A stretch of 64,000 nt of DNA from Nelumbo lutea (Eukaryota > Streptophyta > Magnoliopsida > Proteales > Nelumbonaceae): NCBI GenBank assembly GCA_022828595.1, contig JAKGHH010000002.1:75736383-75800382 (forward strand), read 5' to 3'. How positions within the stretch are numbered: the first letter of the stretch is position 1; every line of letters starts with the position of its first letter. Position numbers and translations under genes: made by a program. Shown here piece by piece: positions 12,001 through 27,000 of this stretch. The notes under the pieces are model-generated. The model searched no databases, was not told the DNA's origin, and saw nothing but the letters and a program-made list of their open reading frames with translations.

Positions 12001-15000
12001 GAGAGAAAAAATGTGTGCATTGCACAGAAACAGTACATGGGAATCAGAGAATCTTCTTGAAGGGAAGAAAGCTATTGGATGTAAATGGGTATTTATAGCA
12101 AAGCATAGGGCTCATGGCTCAATGAAGAGATACAAGGCCAAATTAATGGCAAAAGATTTTCTTACGTGCATGAAGTAGACTATGCTAAAAGCTTTGCTCC
12201 AGTTGCAAAATGAAGCTCATAAGGGTACTCTTGTCAATAGTAGATAATTTTGATTAGGATCTTCACCAAGTTGAAGTCAATAATGCCTTCCTCAACAGTG
12301 ACTACCATTGTCAAATGGGCCCAATCACACAAAATTGGCCCAATCTGTTCTAACCACCACACCCCTAAAACAATGCTGGCCTCACTGAATTCCAGCGGGT
12401 GGAGGTCTACAAGGAAATTGTGAGCCTGGATTTTTAATGTTAATTGGGTGCAAATCCCATCACATTTCAGTTGGTCAAAACAACTGACATGTGATTTTTA
12501 ATGTTAATTGGATTTTTAAAGTTAACCATCTTGGTCAAAACTCAGGATCAAGATTTAAGGGTGAATCAAAGGTAATATTTTAAAATCAAGAAGTCCTACT
12601 TCAACTAGGACTCTTCCTACTGTGAAAATTTGTGATTAACTCTCAAAATATTCAAATCAAATCATACAATTAATAATGTCAAGCATAATGAAATCAAGAG
12701 TCCTAGTTGCACTAGGACTTGTCGATTTAACAAGATGAGTTCATATGAAGCTTCATCAAATCAATCAAGTAGTTAGATTATATCAGATTTTGTCTGACGA
12801 AAGATACTACAAGAGTCTTGATCATACTAGGACTCTTCCAACTTAGACTCACTTCTTTTTTAATGATAAAACTTCCATAAGTTTTGACTCTAATTGCTTA
12901 TTTGAGCCCTGCATGCCCATATCCTGGGCTCAAGGGAGCATTGTTGAAGGATTTTTTTTTTTTTAAATCCAAACAATATTTAAATAATTTATAGCCCAAA
13001 TAAGTGGGTTGGCTAGTCTGTTAACTAAATCATCAATACTAAAAGGTGTCATGTATGAGAGTTCTCTCTCTTTCAGTGGGAGGGGCAGGTGTCCTTCACC
13101 TAGGGGGAGGGGTAGTTGCATAACTACCCCACTCCCTATGTAAGCTCCTTAAGGGGAAGCTAGAGGCTCTCTCTTCTTCAGAGAAAATTGTGTCTCAAGA
13201 GGTTCTTAAGAAAAGCCAAGATAAAGAGAGAAGAAAAGAGAAGTTCTCAAGGGAAGATAGAGAAGGAAAAGAAATCTCACTAATACAGGTAGGAAAAGGA
13301 AAGTCATCTTTATTAATACTTCCTACATATGTCTTCTTCTATGTATCCTTCTTCCTCTCTCTTTTATTTTTACTTTTAAGCAAGGAAATGGAGGGAAATA
13401 AACCATCTATGACCAGGTGCTTTTACTTGATTGATTATGGTCCCTCTATCAAGATAAGTTAGGGATTAAACCATCTACAGTCTAATTCATAAGGACTGAT
13501 TATGGTTCCCTTCAAATGAAAATGAAGAACAGAGGGATAAAAACCATCTACATATGTCATTTTCTATGTATCCTTCTTCCTCTCTCTTTTATTTTTACTT
13601 TTAAGCAAGGAAATGGAGAAAAATAAACCATCTACGACCAGGTGATTTTACTTGATTGATTATGGTCCTTCTATCAAGATTAGTTAGGGATTAAACCATC
13701 TACAGTCTAATTCATAAGGATTGATTATGGTTCCCTTCAAATGAAAATGAAGAACAGAGGGATAAAAACCATCTACAATAAAATATTCAACTTGATTGAC
13801 TATGGTTCCTTTCTTGCATACAAAATCTAGAGGATTAAGGATGTCTATAGTCAAAATTTCATCTGATTGACTACATCTTATTGTGAAGAAAGGAGTGAGA
13901 AGGAAATCTTCTTTGTATCAAAAAGAAAAGAAAGAGAGAAATGTATTGTTGTAGAGTTTATCAGTTGTATTTCTTTTTTTCTTCTCATTCTTGTACACGT
14001 AAAAGAAATGCAAATGAAAAGTTATTTTTTAAGAAGTACTCTATTGTTCTTTTCTTTAGTTCTATGCAACCATTTCTCTAGGTCAGAATCAAAAGGGGTT
14101 CTCTACTTTCTTGTGGAGATGTAATTAAGGGGAACAATCTGTAAGGTTCCATGAATGGGCCTTACCCAAAATAATAAAAGCTCAATCACTTGATTGAGTG
14201 TATTATGTTGCATGAGAATTTATTAAAATTTTCACACCAACACTAGGCCATGGCAATTTATGCATATCCACGAGACAACATTTCCTGCTACCATAGCACA
14301 ATAACCAAGTGTAGATCTCCTGTCATCTATACTGCCAGCCCAATCGACATCTGTATAAGCCTCCAACTTCATATGTCCATGCATAGTATTAGGATTCGGC
14401 CTGCCCTTGAATCCTATTAAGCTGATAACAGTCAAAGAAAAAGGAAGAGAAAAAGAGAGAGAGAAAGGAGAAGAAGAGAAGAAAGGGAGAGAAAGGTCTG
14501 GTTCAAATGAGAGAAAAAGTTCACTCTCCCATTTGGCCATATTTGTTTTATATTATTAATACTGTGGAAAAGACACATATGCCCCTGCTTAAATTAGGGA
14601 CATTAGATCTAACATAATCTTACACATCAGCAACCTAAACATAAGCACAAAGACAGAAATACCCCTACATACTCGACACTAACACTCCCCCTCAAGCTAG
14701 AGAGTATATATCATATAATCCCAACTTGTTACATATGTAGTCCACTCTTCTCCGACTCAACCCTTCAGTAAATAAGTCTGCCCACTAGTTCGCTATGTTA
14801 ACATATGCAGTATCTATCACTCCACTCAGCACCTTCTCTCTCACAAAGTGACAGTCAACCTCTCTGTGCTTGGTTCTCTCATGAAACACCGGATTAGAGG
14901 AAATATGAACTGCAGCTTGATTGTCACAGTAGAGCTTCATCAGAGTGTCAACAGTGTATCCCATCTCCTGTAGATGGTTCCTTAGCCATACTAATTCACA

Positions 15001-18000
15001 AGTAGTATGTGCTATATCTCTATATTCTGCCTCTGCATTGCTTCTTGCCACAACTGTCCGCTTCTTACTTTTCCATGTCACCAGATTACCCCCAAGAAAA
15101 GTGCAATAGCCTGTGGTAGATCTCCTATCAGATATAGAACCGACCCAATCAACATCAGTATATCCTTCTATTTCAAGTTTTCCACCACTTCTGCATATCA
15201 AACCACGACTAGAAGCCCCCTTTAAATACCTCACAATCCTTAGAACCACATCCTAATGTGGAACCAGAAGTTTCTGCATGAATTGACTTACCACACTAAC
15301 CGCAAATGAAATGTTTGGCCGAGTAATGGTTAGGTAGTTCAGTTTACCTACAAGCCGCTGGTATCTGCCAGGGTCTTCAAACACTTCACCCATATCACTA
15401 CTAAGATTAGTGTTTGTTTCCATAGGTGTTTCAATTGGTTTAGCACCTAACAAACCTGTTTCTTCCAGCAAATCAAGGACATATTTCCTCTGACACAAGT
15501 TAATACCATGCTTAGACCTTGCTATTTCTATCCCCAAGAAATATTTCAATTTACCAAGGTCCTTTGTTTGAAAATGTTCCTACAGAAAAGTCTTCAACCT
15601 ATCAATGCCCATTTTATCATTTCCGGTAATGACAATATCATCTACATACACCACCAATAGGATCTTTCCTACCTGAGAGTCATGACTAAAGACTAAATGG
15701 TCAACTTGGCACTGTTTCATACCAAACTTCTTTACCACCTCACTAAATCTACCAAACCATGCTTGAGGAGACTGTTTAATTAGAAATAGGATGAAGGGTA
15801 CAACTGCATTTACCTTTCCGCAAGGCAATGGGAATACCAAGATTTGGGGTTGAGGCCGGTGTGGGGACAGTTGCCTGATCTATCGATGATGGAGCTGGAG
15901 GAGGAGCCGATACATGTGGGTGATGTGTATACACTTGAAGGATAGGTGATCGTTCAACAGGTGGTGGCACCAAAGGCAAGGACTTGGTCACATCTAGAAC
16001 AAGAGGAACAAAATCTGCAACTAGAAGAGGAAGGGGAAGAGGTGATGAGGAGGAAGAAACATCACTGAACCCCAAGAAAAATGGAGTAGACTAAAAGAAG
16101 GTAACATCAGCACACACAAAGGAATGTCGAGAGCTAGGATGATAACACTTATACCCTTTCTAAGCCTAGGAATAGCCAAGGAAGATGCACTTAATGGATC
16201 GTGCATCTAACTTGTCCCTTCCTGGCCCCAGATTATGAATGAAACAGACACACCCAAAACCCGAGAAGAAAGAGGAAATGGAGACAAGGTAGGAAACAAA
16301 GTGGTGAATGGAGAATGACCATCAAGGATAGACGTGGGCATCTAGTTAATCAAGAAGCAAGAAGTAAGCACCGCATTTCTCCAAAAAGGTTTGAGGACAT
16401 TCATGTGATGCATGAGGGATCGAGCAGTTTCCAAAAGATGACGATTCTTTCTCTTAGCCACCCCATTTTGTTGTGGGGTGTAGGTACATGAAATCTGATG
16501 GAAAATGCCATGTTGGTCCAAGTATTCTTGAAATGACGAAGAGAAATATTCACGGCCATTATCAGAACGGAAAATTTTAATGTGAACACCAAATTGGTTG
16601 CGAATCTCAGCATAAAATATTTGGAAAATGGTAAACAGTTCACTCATTTCTTTCATTAAATAGAGCCACGTCATCCTTGAATAATCATCAACAAAAATGA
16701 CAATATTTATATCCCTTGTATGACATTACTTTATAAGGATCCCAAACATATGAATGAACCAAAGAAAAAGGACTCAACATACGGTTATCAACCCTAGGAC
16801 TAAAGGGAACACGATGATGTTTCCCCAACTGACACGACTCACAATCCAAAACAGAAGGATGACTCAACGAAGGAATCAAAGACTTCAGAACTCTCAGCGA
16901 AGGATGACCAAATCGACAGTGCCACTGGAGAGGAGAAAGAGATGACTGGAGAGTTGTAGATGTACTCTACCACCGTAAAGATAATACAATCCACCAGCTT
17001 CATGCCCTCCACCAATCTTCATCCCCGTCTTGATATCCTGAAAAAACACACGAAGAAGGGTAAAAAGTAATAGAGAAATTAAGAGACTTGGTCAACTTAC
17101 TTACTAACATAAGGTTAAATGGAAATTTAGGGACACAAAAAACTTAGGATAAGGGTACAGGGTCCATGTTAACATTACAAACACCACAAATGGAGGATGT
17201 GGAACCATTAGCAAGGGTAACGGATTGTGATGTTGGGCAATGAGGGAAGAAAACACACCTGTAGTTCCAGTCATGTGATCGGAGGCTCCAGAATCAATAA
17301 TCCAGGGATTGTGTGTGGATGCCAGACAAGCCATACCTGAGTGTGCGAGAGTGGCCATGTTCTGCTGAGATGTGGCTTGGACAAACCTCTTATACTCATC
17401 ACGAGGAACACTCATCATCTCCTTCCTGGGAACATCTATGGATGTGGGAAGCATCCGATCAGCTGAACGACTCTTTTGTCTGAAGCTACTGTCACTAGTC
17501 ATGGCATGATTGGCCCAAGTTGAGGGTGGACCATGCAAGTCATAGCAATAATTAATGGTATGTCCATCCATACCACAATGTGTACACCTCCTCGAACTCG
17601 AACTACATCCTCTGCCACAGGCTCCCCCTGAATCTTGACCTCCAATACAACCACCACCACGGTAATATGTAGGTCCACCACCACCACTCCGGCCATATAC
17701 CAGTCCACTGCTACCACTACGGCCAGACTGAGCTCCCCAAGCTCCACCTCTAACACCACTGCCCCTCAATACTGCAAAGGTTGATCTATCGAAAACACTA
17801 GGGTTCTTGGTAGATCCAATGAAAGATCCTCCTAAATCGAGCAAATAACTCTTCTAAGGAAGGGAGAGCTGACCCTCCTAGTATCTGAGCCCGCATTGGT
17901 TCATACTCAGATTTCAACCCCACCACAAATCGAGTCACATCAAGCTATTCTCTCTGCTGTTGCTGAATTTTGACAGAAGTGAGGGGGTGACAAACATTCA

Positions 18001-21000
18001 ACTCATTGCTCTGATTACCCTATTGCAGATTAAAGTACTCTTGATACAACTGATATACTCTAGTTGTATTGTCTTGACCCGAATACAACTTCTTAGAATT
18101 GTCCCACACTTCTTTGGCAGTATCAAGAAACATGAAATTTACACTAATCTTGGGTTCCATACTGTTTCATAACCATGTGATAATCTGTGCATCTTCTTGT
18201 TCCCAATCATCATACTCATGAGAATCAGTGGAGGGTTTTTCTTCTCTTGTGTTTCACCTTCTTCTTTGCCTTAAGAAAGAGTTCTATAGATTTAGTCCAG
18301 GGTACATAATTTTCTCCATTCGGTTTAATATAGGTCATTTGAACATTCAAGTAATCAGTAGGGACCATCACATTAGTCTTACTATCACTGTTGTCTCCCA
18401 TTGCTGAATTCTGTTATTGCTAAATTCGGCACACTGCACACTAGACCACACTACACACTGAACACACTGGTTTCAGCACTTATTATTGCTGAAAGTTGCA
18501 TTCTTTACACGACAAACCCTACCCCACGACTACCTGAAAACTCACCACACTGTTTGAGGATCACTCCCCCTTCGAATCACACTGAAAAAAGCATAAACCC
18601 TAGCACACTACAATCTGAAATCCCACCATACAATCTGAAGCAGACTTATCATTTGATTCATAACAAGGAATTGCATAGAAATCTCTTACCTAATCACCCG
18701 AAAATCAGACCACACAAGGCACCCACTGCACCACACGAATCAGCCCTCTTCTCTTCATTGATTAGGCGAGGGCTTCTTAGAAACCACGACAACCAGCCAC
18801 GACCAGCACAATTGGAGGCATAGAAACCTCCAAGGGAAGAGGGCGATCACTCCTTTTCAGCCCTTTCCCTTATCTCCAACTGATGGCGAAGGAAGCAAGA
18901 GAAAACCCTAGATTGGGTGCACAGAGAGCAGATTTCTGGGCAGATCCGATTTGCTCAACCTGGCTCTGATGCCATATTAGGATTCAGCCTGCCCTTGAAT
19001 CCTGTTAGGTTGATAACAGTCAAAGAAAAAGGAAGAGAGAAAGAGAGAGAGAAAGGAGAAGAAGAGGAGAAGAAAGGGAGAGAAAGGTCTGGTTCGAATG
19101 AGAGAAAAAGTTCACTCTCCCATTCAGCCAGATTTGTTTTATATTATTAATACTGTGGAAAAGACACATGTGCCCCTACTAAGATCTAACATAATCTTAC
19201 ACATCAGCAACCTAAACATAAGCACAAAGACAGAAATACCCCTACATACTCGATACTAACTCATAGCAAAGAGGATGCCCTTTCCTTTAGGTAGCAAAAA
19301 ACCCTCTCCACGGATGCCATGTGTGTACCTTTGGGGGTATGCATAAACTGACTGATTACACTCATTGCATATTAAATGTCTAATTGTGTCCCCAAGAAAT
19401 ATCTCAACTCCCCTAGATCCTTAATCTCAAACTTTTAATTAAATAACCTCTTGAGGTCTTGAACTTCTTTTGTGTCACTACCAGTCATAACAGTATCATT
19501 GACATACACACATACACAATAAGGTGACCCCAAACTCTCTCCTCTTAACAAAGAGGGTATGATCTAACTATGTCTAAGTATAACCAAACTGTACAAGGGC
19601 AGCTTGGAATCTATCAAACCACACTCATGGATACAGTTTAAGGTCATAGAGTGATTTTTTCAATTTTTACACCTTGCCTTTCATCTCTTCACCATATTTT
19701 CCTAGAAAAAGTGACACATTCACTTCTTCAATTAAATCGCCATTCAAGAAAGCATTTTTGACATCAAACTGATATAAGGCCCAATCATAATTCATTGCCA
19801 AAAAATAAGAGAATACACATAGAAGTCATCTTTACCACTGGTGAAAAAGTGTCCATATAGTTTATTCCATGCACCTGTGTATATCCCTTGGCAATTATAC
19901 AAGCCTTATACCTTACACTTGTCCCATCAACATGATACTTAATGATATACACCCACTTATACCCCATAGGTTCCTTCCCAACAAGCAAGTCTACAATATC
20001 CCATGTATTGTTTTTATGAAGTGCCTCTATCTCACCCCTCATAGTGTCCCTCCATTCTGGTTTCAATAAGGCTTCTTTTACAAACTTGGTAATGGATTAA
20101 GATGAAATAGACGCTAGAAAAGCAAAAAAGGAAGGGAATAATAGGTTGTACGAAAGGTGTTTAGAAATACAGTGAGTTGTACATTTCCTCTTACCCTTTC
20201 TCATAGCAATAGGTAGGTCAAGGTCTAGGAAGGGAAGTACTTGGGTAGGTGGTGTGGGACTTATCCTCTCTTCAGGAGATAGAAATGCCTAGGACTCAAC
20301 TGAGGATGGGGAAACAACTTGTTCATGCCTTAGCCTTTCCCTTTGGTACCATCTTTGGATAATAGGATGAGTAGTAAAACTAGGGAATGAATAAGTAGAG
20401 GGGGAGTAAGAATAGGTGAGCTGGGAGGAACAAAGGAAGTAGAGAAGAACACAACTCAATGGAACGCTCCCCCTTAGAAGTATGACCATAAAAGTGAACT
20501 GGTCCAGTAAAACTGACATTCATAGAAACCCATCAGGTTCCACTAATGGGATCGAAGCAATAATAACCCTTTTGTGTGGAGGCATAACAAAGAAAACTAT
20601 CCTTTCAAGCTTTAGGTTTAAATTAATGCCTCCAAGAGCTAAAAATGTGAAAATAACAAGTACAGCCAAAGATACACAATGGAATGGAAAAGATATCAAC
20701 ATTTGAGAAGAGAACACCAAAGGGAGATTTGAACCCCAAAAGCTAAGGCATGCAATTAATGAGATAGGTAGTTGTCATAATGACATCATCCCAAAATTTT
20801 ATAAGAACATGAGACGCAAAAAGCATACTCTTGGCTACTTCTACAACATGTTGGTTTTTCCTCTCTGCTACTCCATTATTTTGGAGTATGGGCACAAGAA
20901 CTCTAATGAACAACCCCAAAATTCTCAAGGTAAGAAGTGAGGTCTTTCTCAAAATATTCTTTAGTATTGTCTGAGTGGAATATTTTGAATCTTTGGTGCA

Positions 21001-24000
21001 GGTGTCAAACTATGTGAGTAAAAATTTATGGAAACGCTTTACAAGATTCGATACTTCAACACAAGAGCACATAAGATAAAGCTAGGTATAACGGGGAAAT
21101 CATCAGCAAACAAAATAAAGTATTTATAGCCACCCAAGCAAGGTAAATGGTAATGCTCCCACACATCAGAGTGAACAAAATGAAAAAGAGAAGTGGATCT
21201 TTTATTGCTTATTCAATAAGAGTTTTTACAATGCTTTGACAACTCACAAGACTCACAAGGTAAACTATACAAATTTATTCCATTAAATAATGTTGGAAAC
21301 AAGAGACTCAATGAAGAAAAAGAAAGATGACCCAAATGATAATGACACATTATGACTTGACCAAGTGACTACAAAACATGCGACCTAAAGGTAACTTTCT
21401 AAGGAAGTACTTGACTTTGCTCAAGCATGTCCAGCAAGTATATCCCATTCGCCTCATCACCATTCCAATCACCTTTTGAGATATGATGTTTTGAAAAACA
21501 CAATATGAAGGGAAAAAGGTTACACTACAATTCAAATATTTTGTTAAATTAATTGAGAAAAGGATGGTATTAAGCTTAGGTACATGAAAAACTAAAGACA
21601 AGGTAAGGAAGTCTGAGCTCTTGATGTTTCCCTTGCCTAAGATAGAGCAAGAGAGCCATCAGCAAGGGAAATTTTGTCTCGACCAGCTAAAAAATGATAG
21701 GTAGTAAATAAATGGGACATATGCTAAAGAGGAGTTGTTGTCTGAGGCAGAAGCATGATTCATAGTGGCACGAATACCTAAGTGGGCATTTGCTGAAGAG
21801 GGGTTGTTGCCTGAAGGAGTAGGAGTTGTGATAGTAGACTCGAAGTGGCTGGTGATTCAGCCATACCTCTCATACTCTTGCTCTACCAGTTTCAAGATGA
21901 TCCCCTATAAACTTTTCACCACCAGGCTCCTTTTCATTCTAAGAGGAGGTGGCTACGTTAACATTGTTGCCTCTTCCACTCCCATTTTCTTCTTACCATT
22001 GTTATTTTCTTGAATCTAGCAGGTACTAACTCTAGATACAAATTCTAACAAGTGTCCTTTGCGTGTTTTGGTTTCTTACAATATTCCTACACATCCTTCT
22101 TTTTAGCAGTAACCTTTGGTTTCATACCAACATTGAAAAATTTATCAATTGGAGATTCCACAATCTGAACCTATCTCCTACTCTCCTGACTACTAACCAG
22201 GGCATAAGCTTGAGATATGGTCACCTTATCTTTTGGTAGGATATTCCACCTAACAATATCATATTTGGGATTAAGCCCGGTAAGGAACTCAAATACCCAA
22301 TTCCTCTCTACTACCAACTTTCAATGAGTCTTACCATCTTTAGTGCATTGCCATACAACAGTTTCCATCACTCAATCTCCTGGAATAGTGATTTCATGAT
22401 TGATAAATACACTACTAGAGACTTCTCCCCTTGTCTCAGATTATTCACCGCATTTTTGAGTTTATAGGCTCTAGCTACATTCAGAGTATTCACCCTCAAA
22501 ATTTTCCAACTGGCTGAATGGAAACAAACATAAATAAAAAGGTGCTACTAGCCATGAAACTAACTCAGAGCCAAAACACATCTTCTATTACCTTAATCTA
22601 GGATTTCACAAATACCTACAACCTGAGAGAAAGAGAGATGTGGTCACTCCTACGAACACCAAACACTCTTCAAACCTCAAATGATCTCAATAAGGATCAC
22701 TAGCCTTCCTTTCAAGCCCCAAACACCAGCTTGAATGAGTCCCTAGACCCCTTAACCTGTTTTCTCTAGTTGGATAGGGTTTTCAAGGGGAAAAAACTCC
22801 TAGAACCTGTCTTGGGCCTCAACATGAATGCGCAAACCTCTCCAGAAAAATCCCCCAACTAGGCGACATAAGCCTCCAGTCGATCAGCAACTTAATTCTC
22901 CATACACACTATGTATAAGCCTAAAAGAAGCATGAAATGGTGACCTGCTCCGAGACCAAGTTGAAAATAAACCAGCAACAAATCTGAGTTTATGTTAAGA
23001 GAAAAGAAAAAAAAAAGAGAAGGAAAAGGAAGTCCATAAGGAAGAAGAAGAAAGTGGAAATTAGAGGGAGAAAAAAAAGAACTAACCGATCCTCTTTCAT
23101 TCCCCTAAACACATTTTATCAAAACTGATTATAATTCAGGTACAATTACAAGGATGCCCTTAGTGAGGCAGCTAACTTGATAAGGAGAGTAAAAAGGAAT
23201 AAAAGTGGCCCATAACTAAGATTCATTAACTTAACATAATACACTCTTAGCAACAGAAACAAAATAAAAAGATTAAGGCCCATTTGACAGATAATCTCTA
23301 CAATTTCAACAAGGATGTATTTTGATAATCATGCATAATCATGAAGTTTCATTCTTTGACATCACAATATAAACAAATGAGAACAAAACAGAGAAAAGGG
23401 AAAGAAAAGAAACATACCGACAGGTTATGCACTATTACGTTTCTTACATCTTGCATCTGTAATTCAGCCTGTGAACATATTGGAGAACTTGTATCAATTT
23501 ATAACTTCATTTGGACTCATGGTTTGGCATCATCCTCGAAATAAATTGCATTAAGATTTAAGAGCTTAGTGTTTAAAAATAGACAAGGAAGGCATTTAAA
23601 ATGTTCGCTCTACAATATATCTAAAGTTGGAAAAGTCATTGCTTATTCCAAACTCCAAATATGTACTAGAATAAAACTCAAATTCTTGTCATTAAAGGGA
23701 TTATCAAGACACTTAGCACACAAGAAGGTAGGTGCATGGACATTTCTTTAGCATCCAGAGTACTATGATAGATAGAATGGTTCTGAAACCCCACCCTATT
23801 GATTATTGACCTAACTGGTCACCTAGGTCAGATACATCGATAGTTAGTTCTGAACCATTACATCTTTGCCACATGGACTGCAAGAAGTTAGAGAATGCAA
23901 CTACCATATACAATATTTAGACTACAAATTCAACCAGCATATTAAATTGACATATACAGATACCAAAACACAACTTTTACAACTTCCCATAGCAATTTTG

Positions 24001-27000
24001 GATACGTACTTGCAATGACTTTGTTAGATGCACCACACTACGTTTCGTCGCTCCATATGCTGCAAATCTACAGGACAAAAAGGAAGAACTATCACACTCC
24101 AAATATAGTCCTAAGAAAAAATAAAAACAAATCTGCATGAAATTAAAGGAGCTTCAAAGAGTAAAGGATATACATTCCAGCTGATAAATCCATGGGACAA
24201 TGTTATAAATGAGCTTTTACTTTTAAAAAGGAAATATAATGTAAGACAAACTAGATCATGAAATTTCTGAATAAACTTTGTGTAAGACAATCCACAAGTA
24301 GTCTTTTCATTGATCAATGAAAAGAATATAGACACTATAAAGAAAGTATGGACAACTTGTAAGTCCCATGTATCTTCTTAAACTGGAATTAGAGTCTGAC
24401 TAGTCCAAGAACAAGGCCCACATTTGGGTCAAACGGGATGCAAATAGGATGGTGGATACCCTAGCAAAACAAGGGGAAAATAGATCTTCCTTGTACTGGG
24501 CAGAATTGTAACTAATTACTGGAGATTGCAGTCGGTCCCTCTGCAATCTTTATCTATTGTAACTTAATTTCTCAGTTATTAATGAAAGTTTTTTTGCTGA
24601 TCAAAAAAAAAAAAAAAGAACAAGGCCCGCATATTACCTGTAATGAAACCTGTAAGGCTCGAAACCCTGCACGAAGACTTAAGAACTCATAGCTTAGGAC
24701 CCGCAAACGAAGCCAGCCTATCAAGCCACCTTGTCATGAAACCTGTAAGGCTCGAAACCATGGATCCGCCAGCTCTTGGCTTTGCCAACCCATTACGGAA
24801 CCTGCAAAGCCACAAGCCTTGGACTCGCTACTCCTCTGGTCTCAGCATGCCAGCAAGAAGCATGCAAGGCCTGATCTCACTGACCCGGCTTCGGCCAAAA
24901 GCCTCCCTCATAGCCTCACTTCCCTCTCGACCTCAACCTTGTCAAAGTCACACTGCAACTCGCTCAGCGAGAGATACCATGCATACTCAAATAGGCCTCA
25001 ACCCCAAGGTTGTGCAACGTGGTGAGACCTGGAGAAGGGTGTCAAGGAAAGCCAGCACAGGCTACTACCTGGTCCCCCACTCCACGCATGTCCCCATTAA
25101 AGCAATCTAGGATCTGGTGTCCTAGGTAACTAGTAATGGCCAAGGAATATCCCAAAAAGCTGCATGTAAGTTAACTGGGAATGGCTGAGGAATTCCCCAA
25201 AAGACTGCAAATATCTGCATGGCCAGCTTTTCCCCTACAAATGTGGGATTTGGTTGCTCTCCAAAACAACAAGCCCCTGAATGGTTTGTCATACTTAAGA
25301 GCTTATCTTCCCCACACAACTCTCCAAGAGAGACATTCAACACACTTAGCACCCTTGGCATCTGAATTCCCAACCTTCAAAGTCCACAGACGTCCACTCA
25401 GTTGTGGGCTTACATCCACATAATATCAAAAAAAAAAAAAAAAAACAAAAAACAAAAAAGAAAGAAAAGAAAGAAGGTGCTGGTTGCACTTTCCTAACCA
25501 ATGCCAAAAAATGATAGCTGGTATGGTTGAAGAGAGTAGAAGTTTAGGACTGTTATCAGTCTTGAACCCTAATGGATTTCAGGTTCAAAAATAAGAAGAA
25601 AGGTAAAGAGAAGAGAGGAGGAAGAGGGAGGAGAAGCAGTAGAACACAAGAGTTGAAAGGAGGAGCAGAAGCTTAATGTTCTGCCACCACCACTTTAATT
25701 AATATTTATAGGTTATGCTCATTATATGGAAAGGACAGATCTGCCCTTAGTCTTTACATAACATAACAGAGCAAAATAAGACTGAAATAAATAGCAACTG
25801 AAACAACTAAATGACCAACGGCTAACCCTAGGAAGACTAGAACACCTTCTACCCTACGAACACAGTGGGGCCATAGCTGTGGGGCCCACATCAGTGTTCT
25901 CTACACTCCCCCTCAAGTTGGGAATAAATGTTTATCATTCCCAACTTGGATAGATCCGCCTCTAGCTTCTTCTATGGTACAACTTTGGTGAGGATATCTG
26001 CCAGCTGCATGTTGGAGGTGATGTACGGGAGACACACTTCTTGTGATGAGACCCTCTCTCGTACAAAGTGTCGATCAACTTCAATATGTTTAGTTCTGTC
26101 ATGCTGCATCGGGTTGTGTGCTATATTAATAGCCACTTGATTATCACAATACAACATCAGGGGCTTCTCATACTCAATACCCAACTCAAGTAGTGATCTC
26201 AGCCAAAGAATTTCAGCCACTCCGTTAGCCATTACCTGTACTCAGTTTCAGCACTAGATCGGGAGACAACACTCTGTTTCTTACTCCTCCAAGAGACTAG
26301 GTTACCTCCCACAAGAGCACAATATCTAGAGGTAGACCTTCTGTCATCAACACTCCCAGCCCAATCGGCATCCGTATAGATCTCCACCTTCATGTGGCCA
26401 TTGTTCTTGAACAGTATACCTCTATCCGGGCATCTCTTCAAGTATGCTAGTATTCTTTCTACTGCAAGAAGGTGCGTGGTTCTAAGAGAATGCATGTACC
26501 GACTGACAACACTAACTACATAACTGATATCTAGCCGAGTGAGGCATAGATATAGGAGCTTTCCCACTAACCGCTGGAACATAACCTTGTCTTCAAGCAG
26601 CTCCCCACTCTCTGCATTAATCTTGTGGTTCTGTTCAATGGGTGTATCCGTAGGTTTGACACTCAGCTTTCCAGTTTCCGTCAATAGATCTAGAACATAT
26701 TTCCTCTGAGAGACAAAGAGCTATTTGAGGGACTCAATCTCATGGTTGTCATTTCCTGTCACCACAATATCATCAACATATACTACAAGTAGTGTCAGAG
26801 AGGACTCCACTCTCTTGATGAATAGTGTATGATCTGACTAGGCCTGTACATAACCGAACTTCCCAAGGGCTAGTCTGAATCTGTCGAACCAAGCTCTAAG
26901 TGACTGCTTCAAACCATACAATGCCTTATTGAGCCGGCAGTCCTTCTTACCTGCCTCTGTATCATAGAATCCAGGAGGCAACTACATGTAAACCTCTTCC

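Larger units (their letters stand above)
14243..23255 (-). mobile_element. copia-F, old minus-strand copy, split by copia-C1
   Basis: 5' LTR at 22959-23255 (read in reverse TGTTGCTAAGAGTG...), with a degenerate primer site at 22947-22958. Gag lies at about 21750-22560, a protease/pre-integrase region near 21350-21700 and integrase at 20743-21260 ([20 protein letters not shown]). The RT N-terminus is at 19785-20066 ([20 protein letters not shown]) and RT/RNase H runs down to 19262. The remaining RNase H piece ([20 protein letters not shown]) is at 14260-14386, beyond the inserted copia-C1. Its left end stops at the LTR at 14242. Stops and shifts throughout. Confidence 0.8.

Noticed and set aside
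13323..13772. CRISPR-like or satellite array
   Set aside because: Only two 225-bp units without unique spacers, inside an LTR of a plant element.
18401..18823. 140-codon forward frame
   Set aside because: Antisense to the leader of copia-C1, between its primer site and Gag start. No domain.
24643..25110. 155-codon open frame as a gene
   Set aside because: No domain, odd composition, internal direct repeats, and it sits inside a NOL intron in a block ending in an A-run.
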